The notes under the pieces were generated by a model. It did no database searches, was not told where the DNA came from, and saw nothing but the letters and a program-made list of their open reading frames with translations. A stretch of DNA of 7,587 nucleotides from Chloroflexi bacterium RBG_16_56_11 (GTDB lineage Bacteria; Chloroflexota; Dehalococcoidia; Dehalococcoidales; RBG-16-60-22), in assembly GCA_001796865.1 (NCBI GenBank), contig MGNQ01000035.1, forward strand, positions 61,883 through 69,469, written 5' to 3'. Position 1 is the first letter of the stretch. Every line of letters begins with the position of its first letter. Positions 1 to 6,390 of this stretch are shown here, in pieces. The position numbers were made by a program, and so were the translations under genes.

Positions 1-292
1 TTCCGTCATCGATTTCGTCTGCGACCTCGATAAAGAGGTTACCGTGGAGCAGGTCAACGCCGCCCTGAAAAAAGCCGCCACCGGGCCGCTCAAGGGCATC
101 ATGGAATATTGCGAGGAAGAGCTGGTCAGCATGGACTTCAAGGGCAATGCCCATAGCTCCATCATCGACGCCCCCGGGACGATGGTCATCGGCGGGAACA
201 TGGTCAAGATACTGGCCTGGTACGATAACGAGTGGGGTTATAGCTGCCGCCTCGGCGACCTGGCAGCGTATATCGCCAAGAGAGGTCTGTAA
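1..292 (+). CDS. gap: Glyceraldehyde-3-phosphate dehydrogenase, type I (C-terminal 96 residues, 5' truncated by window)
   Basis: GAPDH is a cytosolic glycolytic/gluconeogenic tetramer that oxidises glyceraldehyde-3-phosphate with NAD(P) and phosphate to 1,3-bisphosphoglycerate. The frame is open from base 2 and ends in TAA at 290-292. The visible part is the end of the catalytic domain and the C-terminal helix. It includes the family blocks TVEQVNAALKKAA, GPLKGIMEY, DFKGNAHSSIIDA and WYDNEWGYS, ending in DLAAYIAKRGL. The catalytic Cys and His and the Rossmann domain lie upstream of the window. One detail: after NEWGYS the sequence reads CR, where many GAPDHs have NR; that Asn contacts the nicotinamide amide. 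The position varies in the family, so this is not evidence of inactivity. No clear terminator follows; a palindromic repeat begins 17 bp after the stop. Identification is firm. Confidence 0.96.
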   Translation, partial: SVIDFVCDLDKEVTVEQVNAALKKAATGPLKGIMEYCEEELVSMDFKGNAHSSIIDAPGTMVIGGNMVKILAWYDNEWGYSCRLGDLAAYIAKRGL

Positions 293-308
293 CTGCCTCG
301 AAGAGCTT

Positions 309-383
309 GTCATTGCGAGCGCAGCGAAGCAATCTGGAACCCCGAGAGAAACGGATTGTTTCGGACTTTGTCCTCGCAATGAC
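309..383. repeat. Palindromic intergenic repeat, copy 1
   Basis: The outer arms GTCATTGCGAG (309-319) and CTCGCAATGAC (373-383) are a perfect 11-bp inverted repeat. Inner arms CGAAGCAATC (325-334) and GATTGTTTCG (354-363) pair with one mismatch, which would be G-U in RNA. The same outer arms recur at 1677-1781 and 6391-6527, always between genes. This is a MITE/REP-like element with no coding capacity. It could fold in the gap transcript, but it lacks a T-run and so is not a classic terminator. Confidence 0.85.
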
Positions 384-414
384 TCTCGTTTTTCGGACAT
401 CTCACGAATATCGG

Positions 415-444
415 TTGACACATAATCAAGGAAAAACATACAAT
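415..444 (+). promoter_or_regulatory. Sigma70-type promoter of CetZ-like gene A
   Basis: There is a perfect -35 TTGACA (415-420), an 18-bp spacer and -10 TACAAT (439-444, five of six consensus). Transcription would start near 451, giving a leader of about 22 nt that contains AGGA (464-467), 6 nt before the ATG. It lies 32 bp after repeat 1, so gene A is probably transcribed separately from gap. Confidence 0.75.
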
Positions 445-473
445 AAGTCTATCTTCTCAACACAGGATTAAAT

Positions 474-1649
474 ATGAAACTAGTTGTTATCGGCTTCGGG
501 CAATGCGGCGGCAGGATTGCCGATGAGTTCGCCCGGCTCAACTCGCGGGCACGCGGCCTCCGCGGACTCAATATCGTCACCGGCGCTTACGCCGTCAACA
601 CCGACCTTGCTGACCTGAGCGGCCTGCACACCATCAAGCCGGACTTCGACCACCGTATCATCATCGGCAATAAAAAAACCGGCGGGCACGGCGTGGGCAA
701 AATCAACGAGCTCGGCGCCGAGATTGCCCGGGAAGACGCCGACAAGGTCATCGAGTCTATCCGCAACACCAAGGAGTTCCAGGAAACGGACGCCTTCCTG
801 CTCTGCGCCGGGGCCGCCGGCGGCACGGGCTCCGGCTCCGTGGGCGTCATCACGCAACAGATAAAAGAGCGTTACGTCGATAAGCCGGTCTACAACCTGA
901 TTGTCCTGCCCTTCGACCACGAGGTGCAGACGGAAGACAGGACCGTCTATAACGTGGCCACTTGCCTCAAGTCCAGCTACCTCGTCGCCGACGCCATCTT
1001 CCTGGTGGACAACCAGCGCTATGTCATGAAGAACGAGTCGCTGAAACAAAACCTAGAGAAGATAAACACCACGATTGTTCAGCCGTTTTTCAACCTGCTC
1101 TGCGCCGGCGAAGAAAAAAAGTCGCAGTATATCGGCGCCAAGATACTCGACGCCGGTGACATCATTCAGACGCTGGTAGGCTGGACGACCCTGGGTTTCG
1201 GGCAGGCCCAGACATCGGCCTTTAGATCGTTCTTTCCTGCGTCGCGGCACTTCCGGGACAAAGCCAGGGAGACACAAAAAGGTATCCGGGCGCTGGACCA
1301 GGCCATCAGCGGTCTTTCGATTAAGTGCAACCCGCTCGACGCGAAAAGGGCCCTCTACCTCGTCTCTGCCCCGGCTGAAGAAATCAACGTTGACCTCATC
1401 AAAGAGCTGGGCACGCACATCAAAAGCCTGGCCCCCGAGGCCATCATCCGGAGCGGCGACTATCCCCGGGAAAAAGGCTCCCTGGACGTCACGCTGGTGC
1501 TTTCCGAAATGAGCGATGTGGAGAAAGTCAGGAGCTACTTTTCCAAGGCCATCAGCCTGATCGCCGAGCTGAAGAAACGCCAGGAAGGCGTGGTCAGTAC
1601 ACAGCGAGGTATTGACATTACCATCAAAGACATCCCCTCGCTGCTTTAA
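474..1649 (+). CDS. CetZ/tubulin-like GTPase, copy A (391 aa)
   Basis: This is a predicted cytosolic GTPase of the tubulin/FtsZ superfamily, expected to form GTP-dependent filaments. Motifs in order: N-terminal nucleotide loop GQCGGRI (9-15), as in tubulin and CetZ rather than FtsZ; GGHGVGKINELGAEI (70-84), a CetZ hallmark; the G-box AGGTGSG (115-121), tubulin-type but with Ala for the first Gly; LVDNQRYV (177-184); the T7 synergy loop ILDAGDIIQTL (224-234), with D229 where CetZ has its catalytic Glu; RALYLVSAP (292-300); and SGDYPRE (327-333). The C-terminus is a short linker followed by KDIPSLL (385-391), reminiscent of the FtsZ adaptor-binding peptide. The ATG start has AGGA 6 nt upstream and matches the family N-terminus. 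The gene is convergent with the hendecad-repeat gene and is a paralogue of copy B, at about 65% identity without gaps. The superfamily is sure, the CetZ-like affiliation is likely, and the cellular role is unknown. Confidence 0.9.
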   Translation: MKLVVIGFGQCGGRIADEFARLNSRARGLRGLNIVTGAYAVNTDLADLSGLHTIKPDFDHRIIIGNKKTGGHGVGKINELGAEIAREDADKVIESIRNTKEFQETDAFLLCAGAAGGTGSGSVGVITQQIKERYVDKPVYNLIVLPFDHEVQTEDRTVYNVATCLKSSYLVADAIFLVDNQRYVMKNESLKQNLEKINTTIVQPFFNLLCAGEEKKSQYIGAKILDAGDIIQTLVGWTTLGFGQAQTSAFRSFFPASRHFRDKARETQKGIRALDQAISGLSIKCNPLDAKRALYLVSAPAEEINVDLIKELGTHIKSLAPEAIIRSGDYPREKGSLDVTLVLSEMSDVEKVRSYFSKAISLIAELKKRQEGVVSTQRGIDITIKDIPSLL

Positions 1650-1676
1650 GTGGTATCTAGAAGCCCATAAAGATAA

Positions 1677-1781
1677 ATTGTCATTGCGAGCGAAGCGTGG
1701 CAATCCCCTCGAAAATATAATCAAATAGTTGAGGTTACCACGGAGCCCTTCATTTCGTGAAAGACTCCTCGCAATGACAAT
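1677..1781. repeat. Palindromic intergenic repeat, copy 2
   Basis: Perfect 14-bp inverted ends, ATTGTCATTGCGAG (1677-1690) and CTCGCAATGACAAT (1768-1781), enclose a 77-bp centre that differs from copies 1 and 3. The centre includes a diverged GCGTGGCAATCCC segment matching the inner arm of copy 1. The element nearly fills the gap between the convergent stops of the CetZ-like gene A and the hendecad-repeat gene. A transcript from either strand would form the terminal stem, so it might help separate convergent transcription, although neither strand shows a proper T-tract. Confidence 0.85.
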
Positions 1782-1792
1782 CCTTAAGATAT

Positions 1793-2302
1793 TTACCTGG
1801 CAATTTTTGAATATATCTGCCAGGCCTGCTCGATGGTCTCGTCGCGGACTTTCCAGGCCTTATCGATATTCTCATCGCGAGCGCCGGCCGCCCCGGCTAC
1901 CGCTGCTTCAAAGGCGCTGCTGGCTTCTTCTTCAGTCCTTTTATAAGACGACTCGGCGAGCCGTATCGATTCTTCGCGATCCGCGGCGGCTTTGGCGAGG
2001 GCCTCATTGCGGTCTTTAAGTGCCTGGGCGATGACGGCCTCATAGCTGCGGTAGGCCTGCTGCTCAGCCCGGCGGTAGGCCTTGGCCACCTGTATTTCAT
2101 TTTCATGGTACGCCCTGGCCACCTGGCGCTCGGCGTCCATGTAAGCGGCGTACGCCCTTTCCGCCTGGCTCATCACCTCGTCAAGAGGGCTGGCCGCCCG
2201 CTCTCCCAATTCGGCTTTTTCCATTACTTCTTCAGAGGGTGTTTCTTGTTTTAACTCTACCGATGCTGCGGGTTTTTTCGCTTTTTCTTTCGGGCTTGGC
2301 AA
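1793..2302 (-). CDS. Hendecad-repeat helical protein (169 aa, TTG start)
   Basis: I do not recognise this protein as a named family. Residues 1-46 are a charged, Pro/Lys/Glu-containing, probably disordered head. Residues 47-167 divide exactly into eleven 11-residue units without a gap, for example ERQVARAYHEN, EIQVAKAYRRA and IDKAWKVRDET. Position 8 of the unit is aromatic in seven units and Arg in the other four; position 4 is mostly Ala or Val. An 11-residue period (3.67 residues per turn) predicts a gently right-handed coiled coil or a long amphipathic helix, as in group 3 LEA proteins, apolipoproteins and synuclein. There is no signal peptide, membrane segment or Cys. The TTG start at 2302 is chosen because GAGGAGG (2315-2309) lies 6 nt upstream; a TTG at 2317 would lie before that site. 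It is on the same strand as the 823-aa rod gene, 143 bp downstream, with no obvious terminator between, so read-through is possible. A weak promoter candidate (TTGTCC 2424-2419, TATAGA 2402-2397) also lies in the gap. Confidence 0.8.
   Translation of the reverse strand: MPSPKEKAKKPAASVELKQETPSEEVMEKAELGERAASPLDEVMSQAERAYAAYMDAERQVARAYHENEIQVAKAYRRAEQQAYRSYEAVIAQALKDRNEALAKAAADREESIRLAESSYKRTEEEASSAFEAAVAGAAGARDENIDKAWKVRDETIEQAWQIYSKIAR
1802..2164 (-). repeat. Eleven 33-bp (11-residue) coding repeats
   Basis: Codons for residues 47-167 of the 169-aa protein form eleven in-register units of 33 bp, diverged in sequence but never in length. The unit type matches the 11-residue units inside the neighbouring 823-aa protein. 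Confidence 0.8.
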
Positions 2303-2308
2303 CGGACA

Positions 2309-2315
2309 CCTCCTC
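2309..2315 (-). promoter_or_regulatory. Strong Shine-Dalgarno deciding the TTG start
   Basis: On the minus strand GAGGAGG is followed by a 6-nt spacer (TGTCCG) and then TTG at 2302-2300. This near-perfect anti-16S match supports the TTG start. It argues against TTG at 2317, which precedes it, and against the GTG at 2310-2308, which overlaps it in another frame. Confidence 0.75.
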
Positions 2316-2445
2316 AATAATTTTCTTTAACAAGCCTCTCCGACCTGGTTTGTATTCAGTGCTAGGAGATATTCCACTCCATGAAAATATTTCTGGTCTA
2401 TAAAAATGCATTGTGGCCGGACAATTCGCAGGATTTTTCCCCTTC

Positions 2446-4917
2446 TTACTCCTCTTTAGCATTTCCGTCAGCCGGCGGGTTCTTTTTCTTGCCGTGCTGG
2501 GACCTCTTGGCCTCGTACATCTTGGCCAGCGATTCCAGACGCTCTTCCATTTTACCCTTACTTTCCGGTTCGGGTGCTTTTGGCTTTTTACCGACTTTTT
2601 CCGGTTTTTTCACCACCTCATCCTCATTCTCCACTACCCCGGTCGTCTCGCCGGCCGCGCTCTCTCTCTTCCCATCCACAACCTCTGTAGCTTCCCCATC
2701 CGTAACCAGGCCGGCCGCGTCACTTTTTTTCAGCGTCGCCTCATACGCCCGGAATGACGCCTCGGCTGACTCCCTGGCCACCTGCCCGGTGGCCTCGGCC
2801 TGGCTTATCGCCTGCTGGAAGGCGGATATGGAGACCCCGGCTGCCTCCCTGGCCACCCGGGCTGACGCCTCCGTAGCCTCTTTAATCGCCCTGACGGTCC
2901 GCTCGGCGGACTCCCGGGCCTCTTTTATCAGGGCGTCGGTAACCTGCCGGGCGGATTTTACCGCGGCATCCGCCGCCAGCTTGGTCTCCCGGCTTATTTG
3001 CTCGGACCGCGCCAGGGCGCTACGTATCTCTTTTTCCGTGGTGCGGGCCATCTCCTGCGCCGTGGCAATCGCCACTCCGGCCGCGTCCTGGACAGATTTG
3101 ATGGATTTTTCGGCGTTCTCCCGTGCTGACAGGCTCATTTCTTCAATTCTGGCCAGCGCGGCGGCCGATTCCTGACTGGTGACATCGATAGCCTCTTTTA
3201 GCTTCGCAGCGGAGTCTTCACTCCGGGTCTGAATCGCCGCCCGCGTTTCCTCCGTCCTGGTGACCGCCTGGTGGAACTCTTCGATCGACGCCCCGACCGT
3301 ATCCGTGACCTGTTTGGTGATACTCTCTATCCGCGCGATGGCTTCCCGCGATTTTTCTAAGGACTCATTCTGAGCATCACGGGCCGTTTTTTCGGCCAGG
3401 TCGGAGGCCGTCTGGGCAGCTAGGACCGCCGCTTCGGAGGTCTCTTTAGCCAGTCGTGCTGCCGTTTCCGATGTTTCCCTCGAGCTGGCGGCAAAACCCG
3501 CCACGGTCTCACGCGCATCCAGAACGACAGCCTCGGCGGTTTCCCGGGCCTGTTTCGCGATGGCCTCGGCCATCTCACGAGTCGCCTTTATGGCCTCTTC
3601 AGCAGCCTCCCGCGACTCCCTGGCCGAAAGCTCTGCCTTCTCCTCCATCGCCTGAAGCGACGAGGCGACAAGCTGCCGGGTCGTCTCAGCGGCGGCGCTG
3701 GCGGTCTCCTGTGCCGCCACGGTCGCGGTTTCAATGGTCTCTCTGGATTTAGCAGCTTCATCCTCAGCCAGGATGATCGCTTCCTGCATCTTTTTTACGG
3801 ATGTGTCTACCGTCTCCCGGGTCTCCCGGTTCGACTGTTCGGCCCTGGCCACCGCCTCCCAGAACTGCTTGGTGGACCTGCCCAGATTATCCTGGTTCTC
3901 TTTGTTAATCGATTCAATTTTCAGCATGGCTTCCTGAGAAACCTTGACGGATGTCTCCGAGGCTTCTCTGGCGAGCCTGATAGCCGCCTCGGCGCTGGCG
4001 CGCGTCTCTTTGGTAACTTCCTCGGCCCGGCGTACAGCATCCTGGGCGGCCAGGGTCGAGGCGTCATTGGCCAGCCTCGCCTCCCTGCCCACCGTCTCGA
4101 TGCGGTGCAGGGTCTCCTGCGATGCCCTCTGCCCCGCTGCCGCCACCTCCCGGGCTACTTTGCTTATGGTCTCCGCCCGGGTAGCCATCTCCTCGGCAGC
4201 ACGGGAGGCTATATCGGCCGCTTCCCGGGTGGACTTGGCGGTCTTTTCCGCTCGAAGCACCGTCTCGCGGGACGTTTTGTTCGTGGCCTCGGCAACGTCT
4301 CTGGCTTCTTTGGCCATCTTGTCCGCCCGGCCGGCGGCTTCCTTGGCAACTTTGATTGATTCTTCGGCCGCTTCCTTCGCTGCCTTCACTGACGCCTCGG
4401 CCATGGTGACCGCGTCCTGGGCGGTATCCCTGGCGGACTCGGCAATCTTTTTGGCTTCCCGGCTTAGTCCGTCGATGCGGCTCAGTCCCTCCTGGGATAA
4501 CATCAAGGCTGATTCCGCCGCCTGCATCGCTTCACTGCTTATTTTTTCCGCCCGGGAGATAGCGTCTTCAAAGGCTTTCGCCATGGACTGGGCGGTCTCT
4601 TTCGGTCTCCTGGCGACCTCTTCCGCCCGGCTGATAGCCTCATTGGCGGCTTTGATTGATTTTTCGGCCGCCTCCCGCGCCTCGATGCTTATCCGTTCCG
4701 CCCGTCGTATTGCTTCCTGGGCGGCCCGGGCGGCCGCCTGAGCGGCCTCGCTCGCTTCTTTGCCTATCTGTTCGGCGCGTTGTGCCGCTTCCATCGTTGT
4801 CTTCGTAGATTTCCCGGCGGCTTCCCGTGCCACGCGGCTCAGCCGTTCCGCTTTAGCGACGACTTTTTCGAAGTCTCCGATATTTCCTTCGATATTTTCT
4901 TTTAAATCTGGAGACAT
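2446..4917 (-). CDS. Long Ala/Glu-rich helical rod protein with 25- and 11-residue repeats (823 aa)
   Basis: I do not recognise a named family. Residues 1-19 form a short head. Residues 20-728 tile exactly into twenty 25-residue units (typical form ISRAEKISSEAMQAAESAL plus six more) and nineteen 11-residue units (typical form AEAIAKQARET). The 25-mer reads as a 14-residue half plus one 11-mer. Twelve 25-mers are consecutive at 20-319 and eleven 11-mers at 406-526. The only proline I see in the repeat zone is P105, and there is no Cys, signal peptide or transmembrane stretch, so a long cytosolic helix or coiled coil is expected, roughly 100 nm if fully extended (inference). Residues 729-823 are a charged, probably disordered tail with an amphipathic stretch near MEERLESLAKMYEAKR. 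The ATG at 4917 has AGAGG 8 nt upstream. The gene is divergent from CetZ-like gene B and upstream of the smaller hendecad protein. A scaffold or filament-partner role is inferred from context only. Confidence 0.85.
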   Translation of the reverse strand: MSPDLKENIEGNIGDFEKVVAKAERLSRVAREAAGKSTKTTMEAAQRAEQIGKEASEAAQAAARAAQEAIRRAERISIEAREAAEKSIKAANEAISRAEEVARRPKETAQSMAKAFEDAISRAEKISSEAMQAAESALMLSQEGLSRIDGLSREAKKIAESARDTAQDAVTMAEASVKAAKEAAEESIKVAKEAAGRADKMAKEARDVAEATNKTSRETVLRAEKTAKSTREAADIASRAAEEMATRAETISKVAREVAAAGQRASQETLHRIETVGREARLANDASTLAAQDAVRRAEEVTKETRASAEAAIRLAREASETSVKVSQEAMLKIESINKENQDNLGRSTKQFWEAVARAEQSNRETRETVDTSVKKMQEAIILAEDEAAKSRETIETATVAAQETASAAAETTRQLVASSLQAMEEKAELSARESREAAEEAIKATREMAEAIAKQARETAEAVVLDARETVAGFAASSRETSETAARLAKETSEAAVLAAQTASDLAEKTARDAQNESLEKSREAIARIESITKQVTDTVGASIEEFHQAVTRTEETRAAIQTRSEDSAAKLKEAIDVTSQESAAALARIEEMSLSARENAEKSIKSVQDAAGVAIATAQEMARTTEKEIRSALARSEQISRETKLAADAAVKSARQVTDALIKEARESAERTVRAIKEATEASARVAREAAGVSISAFQQAISQAEATGQVARESAEASFRAYEATLKKSDAAGLVTDGEATEVVDGKRESAAGETTGVVENEDEVVKKPEKVGKKPKAPEPESKGKMEERLESLAKMYEAKRSQHGKKKNPPADGNAKEE
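2734..4860 (-). repeat. Tandem 75-bp and 33-bp coding repeats of the rod gene
   Basis: Residues 20-728 of the 823-aa protein correspond to twenty 75-bp units and nineteen 33-bp units with no leftover bases. A pure 75-bp array covers 3961-4860 and a pure 33-bp array covers 3340-3702; the rest is mixed. Units are diverged at DNA level, so the array is old or selected for length rather than newly amplified. Confidence 0.8.
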
Positions 4918-4955
4918 GAGACAGGCCTCTTCAAATTACCATTTCAGTATAGCAT

Positions 4956-4991
4956 AGTATATTATAGAGTTCTTCAGTTTTTCAATATCAA
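4956..4991 (-). promoter_or_regulatory. Probable promoter of the 823-aa rod gene
   Basis: An AT-rich segment upstream of the rod gene gives two overlapping readings on the minus strand: TTGAAA (4985-4980), 18 bp, TATACT (4961-4956); or TTGATA (4991-4986), 19 bp, TATAAT (4966-4961). A second TATACT is at 4951-4946. The whole 4918-5144 gap is a divergent promoter region shared with CetZ-like gene B. The exact start cannot be decided by eye. Confidence 0.5.
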
Positions 4992-5084
4992 AGTTGTAAA
5001 TTTTTTACGAGCCGACGAAGCGGAAAGGGTCCGCCAAAACAAAACTAAAATCCCCCTTACCAGTGTTTTTCTCCCTCGCGTGGT

Positions 5085-5114
5085 TTGACATTCTCTACTT
5101 GTTTATGCTAAAAA
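5085..5114 (+). promoter_or_regulatory. Sigma70-type promoter of CetZ-like gene B, extended -10
   Basis: There is a perfect -35 TTGACA (5085-5090), an 18-bp spacer and -10 TAAAAT (5109-5114), preceded by an extended -10 TG (5106-5107). The predicted start is near 5121, leaving a leader of about 24 nt that holds the ribosome-binding site GAGGTG (5135-5140), 4 nt before the ATG. The architecture is nearly the same as that of the gene A promoter. Confidence 0.75.
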
Positions 5115-5144
5115 TAGCTTAAATCTCAATCTACGAGGTGAAAA

Positions 5145-6323
5145 ATGAAACTTGTGGTTGTTGGCCTGGGGCAAGCCGGGGGGAGAATCGCTGATGAATT
5201 TGCCCGTCTCAACCAGAGAGCCCAGGGCCGGCGCGGTATAACGATTACAACCGGCTGTTTTGCCGTAAATTCGGATGCCGCTGATTTGAGTGGACTCACC
5301 AGCATCGGTAAAGACCATCGCCACAGAATTCTCATCGGCAGCCGTAAAACGGGCGGCCATGGCGTGGGGAAAATCAACGAAGTTGGCGCTGAAATAGCCA
5401 AAGAAGACGGCGACAAAATTGTCGATGCCATCAGGACGACCAAGCGTTTTTTCGAGACGGATGCCTTCCTGCTCATCGCCGGGTCAGCGGGCGGCACCGG
5501 CTCCGGCGCCATCCCGGTGATAACACGCCAGCTCAAGGAACGGTACATCGACAAACCCGTATGGAACCTTATCGTGCTCCCCTTCGAGCATGAAGAGACC
5601 ACCGAGGAGAGAACGGTTTTTAACGTCGCTACCTGCCTCAAATCATCTTACACCATCGCCGATGCGGTCTTCCTCGTCGATAATCAAAGGTACGTCAGGA
5701 AAGACTCCTCGATACAGAATAACCTTACCAAAATCAACAACATGATCGTCGAACCCTTTTATAACCTCTTGAGCGCCGGCGAAGAAAAAAGGGCCAAATA
5801 CATCGGTGCCAAGCTCCTTGATGCCGGTGATATCATTCAAACGGTAGTCGGCTGGACGGTCATCGGTTACGGCAAGACGGACGCGCCCCTCTTCAAGTGG
5901 CCTCAGGAATGGGGCAGCGATTTCCGCAAGAAAGGTACCGAGATACAGAAGGGCATCCAGGCCATGGACGAGGCCATCAGTGAACTGTCTCTCAAGTGCA
6001 ATCCCGCCGATTCCCGCCGGGCGCTTTACCTGGTCTCCGGCCCCGCCAAAGAGATGAACATGGACATGGTCAAGGAAATCGGGGATTACATGAGAGACAT
6101 CGCGCCGGAGGCCATTATCCGCAACGGGGACTATCCCCGGGAGCGCGGCATGGTGGATGTCACCGTAATCCTTTCCGAGCTCAGTGACGTGGAAAAGGTG
6201 AGGCATTATTACCTGAAATCGACGGACCTTATCCCCGAGTTCAAGAAGCGCCAGGAAGAGACCGATGACAAACTCAAAGCCCTGGAAGAGGTCTCCAAGG
6301 ACATACCTTCGCTGTTGCAGTAA
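5145..6323 (+). CDS. CetZ/tubulin-like GTPase, copy B (392 aa)
   Basis: This is a second predicted tubulin/FtsZ-superfamily GTPase, collinear with copy A. The motifs sit at identical residue positions: GQAGGRI (9-15), GGHGVGKINEVGAEI (70-84), G-box AGGTGSG (115-121), LVDNQRYV (177-184), T7 loop LLDAGDIIQTV (224-234) with D229, RALYLVSGP (292-300) and NGDYPRE (327-333). The C-terminal linker is followed by KDIPSLLQ (385-392). Position 11 is Ala, as in archaeal CetZ, where copy A and tubulin have Cys. Identity with copy A is about 72% over residues 1-240 but only 4 of 20 over 241-260 (the M-loop equivalent) and 1 of 14 in the linker 371-384. The gene has its own promoter and a strong terminator, so it is probably monocistronic, and it is divergent from the rod gene. 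GTP-dependent polymerisation is inferred from the family; its partners and role are unknown. Confidence 0.9.
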   Translation: MKLVVVGLGQAGGRIADEFARLNQRAQGRRGITITTGCFAVNSDAADLSGLTSIGKDHRHRILIGSRKTGGHGVGKINEVGAEIAKEDGDKIVDAIRTTKRFFETDAFLLIAGSAGGTGSGAIPVITRQLKERYIDKPVWNLIVLPFEHEETTEERTVFNVATCLKSSYTIADAVFLVDNQRYVRKDSSIQNNLTKINNMIVEPFYNLLSAGEEKRAKYIGAKLLDAGDIIQTVVGWTVIGYGKTDAPLFKWPQEWGSDFRKKGTEIQKGIQAMDEAISELSLKCNPADSRRALYLVSGPAKEMNMDMVKEIGDYMRDIAPEAIIRNGDYPRERGMVDVTVILSELSDVEKVRHYYLKSTDLIPEFKKRQEETDDKLKALEEVSKDIPSLLQ

Positions 6324-6340
6324 AAAAATACGGGCTTAAT

Positions 6341-6372
6341 AAGAGGGGCTTATCGCCCCTCTTTCTTTTCTT
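6341..6372 (+). terminator. Rho-independent terminator after CetZ-like gene B
   Basis: A perfect 9-bp stem, AAGAGGGGC (6341-6349) and GCCCCTCTT (6355-6363), has a 5-nt loop TTATC and is followed by the T-rich TCTTTTCTT. It begins 17 bp after the stop codon. Confidence 0.9.
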
Positions 6373-6390
6373 GCCCTTCTTTAAGTCCCG

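Noticed and set aside
309..383. A CRISPR array or a classical rho-independent terminator.
   Set aside because: There is no run of regularly spaced direct repeats with unique spacers, and the hairpin is not followed by a T-tract. Dispersed inverted-repeat elements explain it better.
474..1649. Annotation as classical cell-division FtsZ.
   Set aside because: The N-terminal loop GQCGGRI, the GGHGVGKINE block, the DAGDIIQT T7 loop and the GDYPR motif match CetZ/tubulin better than FtsZ, and no division-cluster genes are adjacent. Only the last seven residues look FtsZ-like.
2232..2462. A 76-residue minus-strand frame bridging the end of the rod gene and the start of the 169-aa gene.
   Set aside because: It overlaps both neighbours, lacks a good ribosome-binding site, and runs through the strong Shine-Dalgarno sequence used by the 169-aa gene. 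It has no repeat pattern or recognisable domain.
2446..4917. Chemotaxis receptor or other methyl-accepting signalling protein, because of Ala/Glu-rich helical sequence.
   Set aside because: There is no transmembrane segment, HAMP domain or conserved receptor hairpin tip, and the 25/11 periodicity differs from the heptads of receptors.
2381..4957. Long plus-strand reading frames opposite the 823-aa rod gene (for example 2381-3175 and 3944-4741).
   Set aside because: They are Ala/Ser-rich antisense images of the 75-bp and 33-bp repeats, which keep several frames open. They have no family resemblance and no convincing start signals.
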